Assembly: GCF_900110645.1 (NCBI RefSeq)
Contig: NZ_FOFB01000040.1
Coordinates: forward strand, 1 to 44,500
Length of the DNA stretch: 44,500 nucleotides
Direction: 5' to 3'
DNA from: Neolewinella agarilytica
GTDB lineage: Bacteria > Bacteroidota > Bacteroidia > Chitinophagales > Saprospiraceae
A model generated the notes under the pieces. It had not been told where the DNA came from. It did no database searches and worked only from the letters and a program-made list of their open reading frames with translations. The position numbers and the translations under genes were made by a program. This document shows, in pieces, positions 35,108-42,619 of this stretch; the first letter of the stretch is position 1, and each line of letters opens with the position of its first letter.

Positions 35108-35243
35108 GGCGCCAACGCAGGTGCAAAGGGATGGGATGAACAGCAATGAACACCTAAAACCAAACCCTTCCCCCCTTTTACTCCCTTTTCCCTTTACTCC
35201 CTTAATCCCCTTATCCCTTTACTCCCTTAATCCCTTACTCACC
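35108..35243. other. Upstream region of rsr: dispersed element and CT-rich tandem repeats
   Basis: A reverse copy of the GCACCTGCG element (35108-35125) is followed by a pyrimidine tract made of CCCTTTACTCCC and TTAATCCC units right up to the rsr start. The tract is open in the rsr frame, which produces a misleading N-terminal extension from 35121. Confidence 0.6.
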
Positions 35244-36785
35244 ATGTCACGATTCAACAAGAACAAGATGAATACTTCTCTGACGGTAAACCGTGCAGGA
35301 GGCAGCGCCTACACCCGTAGTGCCGAGCACCGACTGGTGAGCCTTTTGTTGACCAACTTCCTCACGGATCAGTTCTACCGCTCCGCTAACCAAAGCATGC
35401 AAGAGCTGGAGGCCCTGTTGAAGCAGGTCGATCCTCTCTTCGCCGCCAAGGCTGCTGTTTATGCCCGCAACGAATTCGGTATGCGAAGCATCAGTCATGC
35501 CGTAGCCGCTGGTTTGGCCAGCCGGGTGGCGGGCACTGACTGGGGTCGTCGCTTTTACGACCGCATCGTTCGCCGCCCTGATGACATGCTGGAAATCACC
35601 GCTGCCTTCCTCGCCCGGGAAGACAGTGGTAAGAACCTGACCAACGCCATGAAGAAGGGTTTCGCCACTTCTTTTGATCGTTTCGATGGCTACCAGCTCG
35701 CGAAGTACCGCGGTGAAGGCAAGCAGGTTAAGTTGATTGACCTGGTCAACCTCGTCCGCCCTGTCCCCACTAAGCGCAACGCTCAGGCTCTCCAGGAGCT
35801 GGTCAACGGTACACTGAAGAACCAGGACACCTGGGAAAGCAAGCTCTCCGCCGCTGGCCAAACCGCCGGCGAAGGCAAGTCCGCCGCCAAGGCGCAAGCC
35901 TGGGCCGATCTGCTGAAGGAAGGCAAATTGGGCTATTTCGCCCTGATCCGTAACCTCCGCAACCTGCTGGAGCAAGCCCCTGAGTTAATTGACCTGATCG
36001 AGCAACAGCTGACCGACGAGAACCGCATCCGGCGTTCTCTCGTCCTTCCTTTTCGGTTACTGACAGCCTGGAAGGAGATCGAAAAGGTAAGCCTAAACGA
36101 TGGTCGGCAAGTATCCGTAGGGGAAAGGCTGCGAAGCATGGTCGGCGTTTCAAAGAGCAATTCTCCCTCCGGCGCCCGGCGCCGGGTGCTGGCCGCTCTT
36201 GAGCAGGCCATCGTTATCAGCTTTAGCAACCTGCCCGAGCTGAAGAACACCCTGGTAGCTATTGACAACTCCGGCTCTATGGGCAGCGCCGCAGCCGGCT
36301 CCAACAACGTTCTCTGCAACGAACTGGGTGCACTCTTCGGTTTTGCGCTGGCTCAGCGCAGCAATGCTGACCTGCTGGAATTCGGCACCACGGCCCGATA
36401 CCTGAAGTACCGCCTGGGTGATAGCCCCCTGGCCTTCGCAGCTGCCTTTGGCGGCAACAACAAGGTCGGTCACGGCACTAACTTCGAGACCATCTTCGCG
36501 ACCGCTGGCAAGCGCTCCTATGAGCGCGTCATTATCCTGTCCGACATGCAGTCCTGGCTGCACCAGGAACGAGGTAAGGAGGTGCTGGCCGGCTACCGCC
36601 GGCGTAGTGGAAGCGATCCCTTCGTTTACACCATCGACCTGCGGGGTTACGGCAGCAGCCAATTCCCTTCGGGTGGTAAGGTTTTCGAAGTATCCGGCTT
36701 CAGTGAAAAGGTCTTTGACCTGATCGCACTGGCTGAGCAGGACCCCGATGTTCTGTTGAAGACCATTGAGTCCGTCGAACTGTAA
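35244..36785 (+). CDS. rsr: Ro60/TROVE protein (bacterial Rsr), RNA-binding ring with vWA domain
   Basis: Ro60 proteins bind Y RNAs on the outer face of a HEAT-repeat ring and misfolded RNA ends through the central hole; bacterial Rsr works with 3' exonucleases such as PNPase in RNA decay and stress survival. The 513-residue protein has a TROVE domain at about 15-325 (YTRSAEHRLVSLLLTNFLTDQFY, AAKAAVYARNEFGMRSISHAVAAGLA) and a vWA domain with the MIDAS motif DNSGS at 341-345, a Thr in GHGTNFETI near 411 and an Asp in ILSDMQSW near 433. All metal-site residues are present. The start at 35244 (SRFNKNKMNTSLTVN) is chosen because the upstream frame is low-complexity repeat. The Y RNA and tRNAs lie upstream on the same strand. 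A terminator follows. Confidence 0.95.
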   Translation: MSRFNKNKMNTSLTVNRAGGSAYTRSAEHRLVSLLLTNFLTDQFYRSANQSMQELEALLKQVDPLFAAKAAVYARNEFGMRSISHAVAAGLASRVAGTDWGRRFYDRIVRRPDDMLEITAAFLAREDSGKNLTNAMKKGFATSFDRFDGYQLAKYRGEGKQVKLIDLVNLVRPVPTKRNAQALQELVNGTLKNQDTWESKLSAAGQTAGEGKSAAKAQAWADLLKEGKLGYFALIRNLRNLLEQAPELIDLIEQQLTDENRIRRSLVLPFRLLTAWKEIEKVSLNDGRQVSVGERLRSMVGVSKSNSPSGARRRVLAALEQAIVISFSNLPELKNTLVAIDNSGSMGSAAAGSNNVLCNELGALFGFALAQRSNADLLEFGTTARYLKYRLGDSPLAFAAAFGGNNKVGHGTNFETIFATAGKRSYERVIILSDMQSWLHQERGKEVLAGYRRRSGSDPFVYTIDLRGYGSSQFPSGGKVFEVSGFSEKVFDLIALAEQDPDVLLKTIESVEL

Positions 36786-36803
36786 TGCTCAGACCAACAA
36801 AAA

Positions 36804-36835
36804 AGCCCCGGCCGCATCGATTGCGGACCGGGGCT
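36804..36835 (+). terminator. Terminator after rsr
   Basis: AGCCCCGG and CCGGGGCT enclose an inner CCGCA/TGCGG stem, followed by CTTTCTTAG. It lies 19 bases past the rsr stop; A-rich sequence on the other side could let it serve the convergent gene too. Confidence 0.8.
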
Positions 36836-36853
36836 CTTTCTTAGCTTAAGACC

Positions 36854-37063
36854 CTATTTTTTCTTCGGGGTCTTACTTTGCGGAACCATGCTTTTACCTT
36901 TTTTGGAAGCAGCATTTGTCATCAAACTGCCTTTTGCCTGGCGGGAGGCTTTTCTGGAGGCTTTGACGGATTCGGCCTGCTTACGGGCCTGGTTGCGCTT
37001 TTCAGCTTTTGTTTTCACTTTCGTTGTATTTACCGGCCCAACACGGGCGCGATTGCTATGCAA
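36854..37063 (-). CDS. Small very basic hypothetical protein
   Basis: The 69-residue product is almost a quarter Lys or Arg (KTKAEKRNQARKQAESVKASRK, KKGKSMVPQSKTPKKK) and has no hydrophobic segment, suggesting a nucleic-acid-binding tail or disordered peptide. No family is recognised. It faces rsr head-on across the shared terminator. Start choice is uncertain. Confidence 0.5.
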   Translation of the reverse strand: MHSNRARVGPVNTTKVKTKAEKRNQARKQAESVKASRKASRQAKGSLMTNAASKKGKSMVPQSKTPKKK

Positions 37064-37157
37064 ATAAAACGCTTCCGGACAGAATATGTCACTATTGGGT
37101 TAAAAAAAATCGCTGATTTTTAGTTAAAGTTTCCGCCCCTTAAAAGCCCAAAAAGTA

Positions 37158-37198
37158 ATGCCCCGAAAGCCTGCAAAGAGCAGTACATTTCGGGGCAT
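37158..37198 (-). terminator. Terminator after queA
   Basis: ATGCCCCGAAA and TTTCGGGGCAT form an 11-bp stem with a 19-base loop, followed on the minus strand by ACTTTTTGGG. Confidence 0.75.
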
Positions 37199-37223
37199 CC
37201 AATTCGGTATAACCGACGGTCAC

Positions 37224-38288
37224 TTATATGATCAGCATCGCATCGCCATAGGCAAAGAAGCGGTACTTTTCTTTCTGGGCGATCTTATAGGCCTCCAGGA
37301 TCAGGTCAATGCCACCGAAAGCACAAGTAGTGATAAACAGGCTGCTTTTGGGCAGGTGGAAGTTTGTCAGCAGGTGATCCGGAATATGGAAATCATAGGG
37401 AGGGAAGATGAATTTGTTGGTCCAGCCTTCGTTAGTGGCCAGCAGGCGCTCGGCACTAACACTGTTTTCACAGGCACGGACGGAAGTCGTCCCAACAGCA
37501 CAGATCAGGCCTCCTTCCCGCTTGGTTGCGTTTACGATATCTACGGCGGGTTGCTCAACGCGGAAGTACTCCGCGTCCATCTTATGCTTGGAAAGATCCT
37601 CCACCTCGATGTCCCGGAAAGTACCCAGACCGAGGTGCAGCGTAATCTCTGCTTTTTTGATGCCTTTGAGCTCCATGCGCATCAGCGTCTCCCGGCTGAA
37701 GTGAAGGCCAGCGGTAGGGGCCGCTACGGCACCTATTTCAGAAGCAAAAACAGTCTGGTAGCGCTCTGCATCCCGGGAATCGGCCTCCCGCTCCAGCAGC
37801 TTTGGAAGAGGTGTATTACCAAGACTGTGCAGTTCGTTAAGGAATTGATCGTTAGGGCCGTCATACAGGAAGCGAATGGTCCTTCCACGGCTGGTAGTAT
37901 TGTCTACTACTTCAGCTACCAGTTTGGTTACTCCCCGCTTATCGTTGAAGTACAATTTGTTACCAACCCGGATTTTCCGGGCGGGGTCCACGAGTACATC
38001 CCAAAGGCGAGCCTGAGCGTTCAGTTCCCGCAGAAGGAAGACTTCAATGCGGGCCTGCGTTTTTTCCTTTAGCCCGTAAAGTCTGGCGGGAAAAACTTTG
38101 GTGTTGTTAAAAACCAGGGAGTCGCCCTCGTCGTAAAAGTCAAGTAGGTCAGAAAACATCTTGTGCTCAATCTCACCGGTTGCACGATTAACGACCATCA
38201 GCCGGCTGTCATCACGACGCTTGCTGGGGGTCCTGGCGATGAGCTTCTCATTGAGTTCAAACTTAAATTGTGACAATTTTGTCCTCAT
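37224..38288 (-). CDS. queA: S-adenosylmethionine:tRNA ribosyltransferase-isomerase QueA
   Basis: This 354-residue protein is the standard-length QueA that makes epoxyqueuosine in tRNAs with GUN anticodons. Landmarks: [118 protein letters not shown] and [12 protein letters not shown]. It is the likely housekeeping copy; the diverged paralogue at 15777 shares the same core motifs. It is a single gene with its own terminator. Confidence 0.97.
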   Translation of the reverse strand: MRTKLSQFKFELNEKLIARTPSKRRDDSRLMVVNRATGEIEHKMFSDLLDFYDEGDSLVFNNTKVFPARLYGLKEKTQARIEVFLLRELNAQARLWDVLVDPARKIRVGNKLYFNDKRGVTKLVAEVVDNTTSRGRTIRFLYDGPNDQFLNELHSLGNTPLPKLLEREADSRDAERYQTVFASEIGAVAAPTAGLHFSRETLMRMELKGIKKAEITLHLGLGTFRDIEVEDLSKHKMDAEYFRVEQPAVDIVNATKREGGLICAVGTTSVRACENSVSAERLLATNEGWTNKFIFPPYDFHIPDHLLTNFHLPKSSLFITTCAFGGIDLILEAYKIAQKEKYRFFAYGDAMLII

Positions 38289-38515
38289 TCCCTTTTCTTA
38301 TTTTAGTGCCTAATAAATGCGAAACAGCGGGCAAAGGTAGGGGTATTTATGCTAATGCTAACTTCCTTTACCTATTAACTAATGACTGAGTGACCCCTAA
38401 AGTTTGCTAAGGAGTGGTTGAATTGTTGACGTTTGTCCATTGTAAGTGGGTTTTAGTCTATTGTCATGACCGCTAACAGACAACTTACCTATCTTTAGAA
38501 GATCAATTTCCACAC

Positions 38516-39766
38516 ATGTTATTCCTTAAAGTTTTTTCTGAGAGTATCCGTCAGGCATGGGCCCAACTAACGGGCAATAAGCTGAGAACCTTCCTCTCTC
38601 TGCTGGGTATCTCAATCGGTATCTTCTGCATCATCGGGGTACTCTCCGCCGTAGATTCGCTGGAAGACAATCTCTCCGGAAGCCTCGCAAAACTCGGAGA
38701 CGATACGGTATACATCGATAAGTGGCCATGGAAAGACAATAGCAGCGATTGGTGGGAATATTTTCAGCGCCCCTACCCGGACCATGACGACTACGTAGCC
38801 CTGAAAGAACGAATGCCTACGGCTTCATTAGTTTCTTACTGGACGGTTCCCGGCTCAAAGGCCGTCAAATACAAGAAAAACAGTGTGGAGGGAGGTTTCC
38901 TTTTCGTCACAACCTATGAGTTCGAGCGCATCTTCAATATTACCATTGATAAAGGTCGTTACTGGACTAACTCCGAATACAACGGCGGAACCGACAAACT
39001 CATGCTGGGGGCAAAAATTTCCGAAGAGCTCTTCGGCGCCCTTGAGCCCGTTGGCAAAACCATCAAAATGGGAGGACGGAAGTATGAGGTTATTGGCGTA
39101 CTCGAGCCATCCGGCGGCGATCTGATTAATCCGCTCGATTTTGACGACGCCGTTATCGTCACCTACAACAATGCCGCCCGCTTTATCAATCTTAAAAACC
39201 GCAGCCAGTTTGGTGGCACCGTTGGGGTGAAAGCCAAGGATGGTGTATCCACCCAGCAGCTACAGGATGACATTCGGGGCATTATGCGTTCCAACCGCCG
39301 GCTCCGCCCGCGGGAAAAAGACAACTTCGCCCTCAACGAACTCAGCATGATGGCGGATGCCCTGGGTAATTTCTTCGGCGTCCTGAACATGATGGGGTGG
39401 CTTATTGGTGGCTTCTCCATCATTGTGGGCGCCATCAGCGTAGCCAATATCATGTTCGTTTCCGTAAAGGAAAGAACCAGCCTGATTGGCGTTAAGAAAG
39501 CACTCGGTGCCCGTCAGTTCGTGATTCTCCTTGAGTTTCTGACCGAGTCCGTCATCCTCTGTATCATCGGCGGCTTAATGGGGTTGATCCTGGTGGTTGG
39601 TATAACCTCCATTATCAATACCTCTTTTGAGTCCTTCGCCATTTCGCTGAGTCTCAAGAATGCCATCATCGGCATCATTCTCTCCGCTTCAGTCGGCATC
39701 ATCGCCGGAGCCATTCCGGCCGGGCAAGCAGCGAAGATGGACCCGGTGGATGCTATGCGGAGTTAA
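38516..39766 (+). CDS. ABC transporter permease, MacB/FtsX type
   Basis: The 416-residue protein begins with a cytoplasmic helix (ESIRQAWAQLTGNKLRTFLS) and a first membrane helix (LLGISIGIFCIIGVLSAV). A periplasmic MacB_PCD-like domain follows (about 45-270). The C-terminal FtsX domain has three membrane helices with the family motif VSVKERTSLIGVKKALGARQFVILLEFLTESVILC and ends GAIPAGQAAKMDPVDAMRS, a hallmark of the family. The partner ATPase is not adjacent, so it must be encoded elsewhere. Such transporters act as mechanotransmitters for lipoprotein, peptide or toxin extrusion. Confidence 0.93.
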   Translation: MLFLKVFSESIRQAWAQLTGNKLRTFLSLLGISIGIFCIIGVLSAVDSLEDNLSGSLAKLGDDTVYIDKWPWKDNSSDWWEYFQRPYPDHDDYVALKERMPTASLVSYWTVPGSKAVKYKKNSVEGGFLFVTTYEFERIFNITIDKGRYWTNSEYNGGTDKLMLGAKISEELFGALEPVGKTIKMGGRKYEVIGVLEPSGGDLINPLDFDDAVIVTYNNAARFINLKNRSQFGGTVGVKAKDGVSTQQLQDDIRGIMRSNRRLRPREKDNFALNELSMMADALGNFFGVLNMMGWLIGGFSIIVGAISVANIMFVSVKERTSLIGVKKALGARQFVILLEFLTESVILCIIGGLMGLILVVGITSIINTSFESFAISLSLKNAIIGIILSASVGIIAGAIPAGQAAKMDPVDAMRS

Positions 39767-39948
39767 CGTGACACGAGCTTCTCCTTACTGTTCACCATTA
39801 CAATTCTTTTGGCAAAAGGCACTATGCCATTATAGCAAGTACTGCTACACGATTCGCTATCACAGCTACAGCTACATTGCAAGGTAGTGCATGGCTTTCT
39901 TAGATTATCATTGGAACAAACTACACATCCACACTTACAAGCAATCAT
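39763..39948 (-). CDS. Small cysteine-rich ORF
   Basis: The 61-codon frame has 10 cysteines within its first 40 residues (IACKCGCVVCSN, then C..LQCSCSCDSESCSSTC), followed by a basic tail. Its ATG overlaps the last codons of the lipoprotein gene by 14 bases, and GAAAG lies just before it, so coupled translation is possible. It fills the only gap between the permease and the lipoprotein. It could be a metal-binding peptide or a modified-peptide precursor, or a chance frame; no family is recognised. Confidence 0.35.
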   Translation of the reverse strand: MIACKCGCVVCSNDNLRKPCTTLQCSCSCDSESCSSTCYNGIVPFAKRIVMVNSKEKLVSR

Positions 39949-40456
39949 TTGCTACTTTCAACAAGTCAGGTGTAATTGTCTCCGTACCAATAGTGACACT
40001 GGTAAAATAATCATAGTCAGGGAATAGGTTGTCCGCATTTCCGGGAATCGGAACAACAAAACTGTAGTAAGAGTCATCATCAAGATTAGCCACAAAAATC
40101 CGGGACTCTAAATAGATGATTTTAGCCTTATCTATTTTCGCCGGAAAACTAAAATCGTCAGATACGCCAACATTGAATTTGCGGTAGATTTCTTCGCTAC
40201 CATTGCTTCCTTTAAAAGTAAAAGAAAGGGTTCTGAAGTCGTGGCCTTCTTCCACAAAAAACGACGCCGCAGGTATTTCTCCTTCCGCCTCAAAAGCATG
40301 TCTGATGCTCAAGTCACCTTTCGGAAGATACTGGTTATGCTCTTTGACAAAACTACTACCATCAGGAACAGGGAGTACAGTATGCTCTTTATCACATGAA
40401 AAGAAGAGAAGGCTTACAAAAACCAGAGAGAAGCTAAAACGAAAAAGGGTTAACAT
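39935..40456 (-). CDS. Putative lipoprotein
   Basis: The 173-residue product begins LTLFRFSFSLVFVSLLFFSCDKE, a lipoprotein signal with the lipobox FFSC (Cys21). The mature part is a beta-rich domain without recognised family (FKGSNGSEEIYRKFNVGV, ESRIFVANLDDDSYYSFVVPIPGN). The start at 40456 directly follows a triple 11-base repeat; an ATG at 40534 is in frame but would place the signal sequence inside the protein. The Cys-rich frame overlaps its 3' end. Confidence 0.75.
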   Translation of the reverse strand: MLTLFRFSFSLVFVSLLFFSCDKEHTVLPVPDGSSFVKEHNQYLPKGDLSIRHAFEAEGEIPAASFFVEEGHDFRTLSFTFKGSNGSEEIYRKFNVGVSDDFSFPAKIDKAKIIYLESRIFVANLDDDSYYSFVVPIPGNADNLFPDYDYFTSVTIGTETITPDLLKVANDCL

Positions 40457-40488
40457 TGGAAGGTGATTGGAAGGTGATTGGAAGGTGA
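40456..40488. repeat. Triple 11-base tandem repeat at the lipoprotein start
   Basis: TTGGAAGGTGA occurs three times in a row (on the coding strand TCACCTTCCAA) and ends inside the start codon context of the lipoprotein gene. Copy-number changes here could alter initiation. Confidence 0.8.
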
Positions 40489-40637
40489 TAAAAATACGGG
40501 AATGACTGCAATCGTGCAAACCCCTTTTTACCAACCTTTGGCTATGTTGCTTATTTTGCTGGTCCTCTCCTCCTAATAAAGCTGATCGTTGTTTGGGCGA
40601 TTATATTCTCACCTGAAGATATAGCTCCAATTAAAAA

Positions 40638-40663
40638 AGCCGCTACGGTTTCCCGTAACGGCT
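40638..40663 (-). terminator. Terminator after rplI
   Basis: AGCCGCTACGG and CCGTAACGGCT pair with one mismatch around a 4-base loop; the minus strand continues TTTTTTAATT and the plus strand also has a long T-run. It lies 29 bases past rplI. Confidence 0.85.
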
Positions 40664-40691
40664 CTTTTGTTTTTTTTGAAGCAGGCAATTT

Positions 40692-41138
40692 TTACTCGCC
40701 CACAACTTCCATCTGCATTTCCTGGGTTACCTGAGGGTGCAGCTTAAGTGTAAGGGTGTAAGTACCAAGTTCTTTAGCCTCTTCGGGAAGATTAATCTTC
40801 TTACGCTCAACTTCAACACCGAACTGCTCGAGCAGCTGCTGCTTAACGGAGAGTTCCGTAATAGAGCCGAAAATGCGACCGCTGGTACCGGCCTTAGCAC
40901 CGATTTTGAGGGTTTGGCCAGCCAGCTTACCTGCCATCTCTTTGTAGACGTCAAGCTTCTTGGCTTCCTGAGCTTCTTCACGACGGATCATCTCGTTGAG
41001 ACGGCCCATGTTAGAGGCATTACCAATGATGGCCAGGCCACGTGGAAGAAGGTAGTTGCGGCCAAAACCGTTCTTTACCGTGATGACTTCGTGCTTGTCG
41101 CCGACTTTATCGACGTCTTTCAGCATAATTACTTTCAT
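40692..41138 (-). CDS. rplI: Ribosomal protein bL9
   Basis: The 148-residue large-subunit protein begins MKVIMLKDVDKVGDKHEVITVKNG-type N-domain with FGRNYLLPRGLAI, has the long connecting helix (REEAQEAKKLDVYKEMAGKLAG) and the C-terminal rRNA-binding domain (KAGTSGRIFGSITELSV, KELGTYTLTLKLH). It is last in the rpsF-rpsR-rplI operon, after a gap that holds a 22-bp hairpin. Confidence 0.98.
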   Translation of the reverse strand: MKVIMLKDVDKVGDKHEVITVKNGFGRNYLLPRGLAIIGNASNMGRLNEMIRREEAQEAKKLDVYKEMAGKLAGQTLKIGAKAGTSGRIFGSITELSVKQQLLEQFGVEVERKKINLPEEAKELGTYTLTLKLHPQVTQEMQMEVVGE

Positions 41139-41207
41139 GGTGAATTATGTTGTCCCACCCTTTTGGGGCAGTGCCCCGTTTTGGTGGTGGTTAGTTATTT
41201 AGATTAG

Positions 41208-41258
41208 TAGTAGTGGTAGTATGATAGTAGTGATAGTACTATCATACTACCACTACTA
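41208..41258. repeat. 22-bp perfect hairpin between rpsR and rplI
   Basis: TAGTAGTGGTAGTATGATAGTA (two arms of 22, loop GTGATAG) forms a perfect stem in the 131-base gap of the ribosomal operon. No T-run follows on the minus strand, so it is not a standard terminator. The ATGATAGTAG motif recurs near 34606-34626. Confidence 0.85.
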
Positions 41259-41269
41259 TCAACCTATCA

Positions 41270-41536
41270 TTACTTTAAAAGGTCCGTCAGGTACGGAAGC
41301 ATCGCCAGGTGGCGAGCGCGCTTGATGGCCGTGCCGATCTTACGCTGGTACTTGAGGCTGTTGCCGGTAATACGGCGGGGAAGAATCTTGCCCTGCTCGT
41401 TCACGAAGGTGAGGAGGAAGTCAGGATCTTTGTAGTCGATGTGCTTGATACCGTAACGCTTGAAACGGCAGTACTTCTTTTTACGTCCGCCAATCTTAGG
41501 ATTGGACAAGAACTTAATGTCATCTCTGGATGCCAT
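41270..41536 (-). CDS. rpsR: Ribosomal protein bS18
   Basis: The 88-residue small-subunit protein has the conserved core [36 protein letters not shown] and the C-terminal [26 protein letters not shown]. It binds 16S rRNA as a partner of bS6, encoded 56 bases upstream. Confidence 0.98.
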   Translation of the reverse strand: MASRDDIKFLSNPKIGGRKKKYCRFKRYGIKHIDYKDPDFLLTFVNEQGKILPRRITGNSLKYQRKIGTAIKRARHLAMLPYLTDLLK

Positions 41537-41592
41537 GGAGTTTTATTTTTTAAGGTTGACAAATCCTCCGGTAAAGGAGGCATTCGGATGAT

Positions 41593-42063
41593 CTACTCTT
41601 CTTCCTTGAAGCTTTCAGCGTCACCGGAAGGGACACCAGAAAGGGAAGGAGAATCTGCCTTCTTACGGCTGATGCCGTGAGCAGAAGCTTCCGTTTTAGC
41701 CGCTTTTTCCTGTTTCTGACGCTTAGCCTTGCCGATCTTACCGGCACGCTTGTCAGCGTTGTACTGTACGCCGTACTTGTCCAGGGCGATGGTCAGGAAG
41801 CGGAGGATGCGTTCGTCCCGGCGCAGGGCCAGTTCGAAGTCGCGGATGAAAGCACCGTTTGGAGAGGTGTATTCGATAGAGTAGTAGATACCGTTGCTAC
41901 GCTTGTTGATATCGTAAGCCAGCGTACGCAGGCCCATTTCGTCAACAAAAACGATTTCGCAACCCTCCTTGCGGAGCTTGTCTACATACGTCTGAGCCGT
42001 CGATTTGATATCTTCAGTCGACAGCACTGGATCTACGATGAAAGTAGTCTCGTAATTTCTCAT
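41593..42063 (-). CDS. rpsF: Ribosomal protein bS6 with C-terminal extension
   Basis: The 156-residue protein starts RNYETTFIVDPVLSTEDIKST and contains the ferredoxin-like S6 fold to about residue 105 (RTLAYDINKRSNGIYYSIEY, ALRRDERILRFLTI). The remaining 50 residues are a basic then acidic, probably disordered tail (KAKRQKQEKAAKTEAS, GDAESFKEEE), longer than the core family. It is first in the operon. Confidence 0.97.
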   Translation of the reverse strand: MRNYETTFIVDPVLSTEDIKSTAQTYVDKLRKEGCEIVFVDEMGLRTLAYDINKRSNGIYYSIEYTSPNGAFIRDFELALRRDERILRFLTIALDKYGVQYNADKRAGKIGKAKRQKQEKAAKTEASAHGISRKKADSPSLSGVPSGDAESFKEEE

Positions 42064-42138
42064 ATGGATCAGTCGTGATGAGAGGTTAAAAAATAAGGGA
42101 AATAACTATCCACGCGAAGGGTCGCGCTTAAGCGGGTG

Positions 42139-42146
42139 CAAAGATA
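42139..42146 (-). promoter_or_regulatory. -7 box of the rpsF operon
   Basis: The minus strand reads TATCTTTG. A TTG lies 25 bases upstream, a little far. Transcription would begin about 70 bases before rpsF, with a short CG-rich hairpin-like leader. Confidence 0.4.
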
Positions 42147-42195
42147 AGGGTTTTCTTCGAAAGTTAAAGGACAATCTTTCTTTACGGGCCATGCG

Positions 42196-42214
42196 GGCGC
42201 TGCACGCGGGTGCA
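42196..42214 (-). repeat. Variant dispersed element with conserved flank
   Basis: GGCGCTGCACGCGGGTGCA followed by AGGGGGTGCTTGAATGAGCA. The same flank (TGCTTGAGTGAGCAGGG) follows the copy at 23574, showing that the element extends to about 45 bases. Confidence 0.6.
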
Positions 42215-42253
42215 AGGGGGTGCTTGAATGAGCAAGGGAACGGGCGTTGGGTC

Positions 42254-42560
42254 TGCTCGCGCTTCGCGCTCGGGCTCCCCGGATTGCGGCAGGACTCCGC
42301 CCTTGCCTTCATCCGGGGCTAAGGATGTTCGACCCCATACGGGGTCTCAGGTGGGGAGGGGGCAAACGTTTCCTATGCTCGCGCTGCGCGCTAGGGCTCC
42401 CCGGATTGCGGCAGGGCTACGCCCAAGCCTTCATCCGGGGCTAAGGATGTTCGACCCCATACGGGGTCTGTCGGAAGGCAGCAAGCTTTACGTATTCGCG
42501 CGCTTCCCGCCCAAACCTTCATCCGGGGCTAAGGAGGTTGGACCCCGTACGGGGTCCGTT
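42254..42560. repeat. GC-rich tandem repeat with palindromic GACCCCNTACGGGGTC cores
   Basis: Two units of 122 bases (starting 42254 and 42376, GCTCGCGCT..CGCGCT) and a third, shortened one share CTTCATCCGGGGCTAAGGA and the palindromic cores at 42331, 42453 and 42541. The frames open on the plus strand are by-products of composition. Similar CCGGGGCTAAGGAT cassettes are common intergenic repeats in this phylum. Confidence 0.85.
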
Positions 42561-42595
42561 GGGAAGGAGGAGTTACCTTGCAATATAACTTTCAC

Positions 42596-42613
42596 TGCAC
42601 CTGCGGCCGCGCC
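42596..42613 (+). repeat. Dispersed element copy at the 3' end of the hydrolase gene
   Basis: TGCACCTGCGGCCGCGCC ends seven bases from the stop codon of the hydrolase encoded on the other strand. Confidence 0.7.
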
Positions 42614-42619
42614 CGGATG

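Noticed and set aside
35121..35243. Upstream start of the Ro60 protein
   Set aside because: The extra 41 residues are encoded by CT-rich simple repeats and are unlike the family; the ATG at 35244 gives the usual N-terminus.
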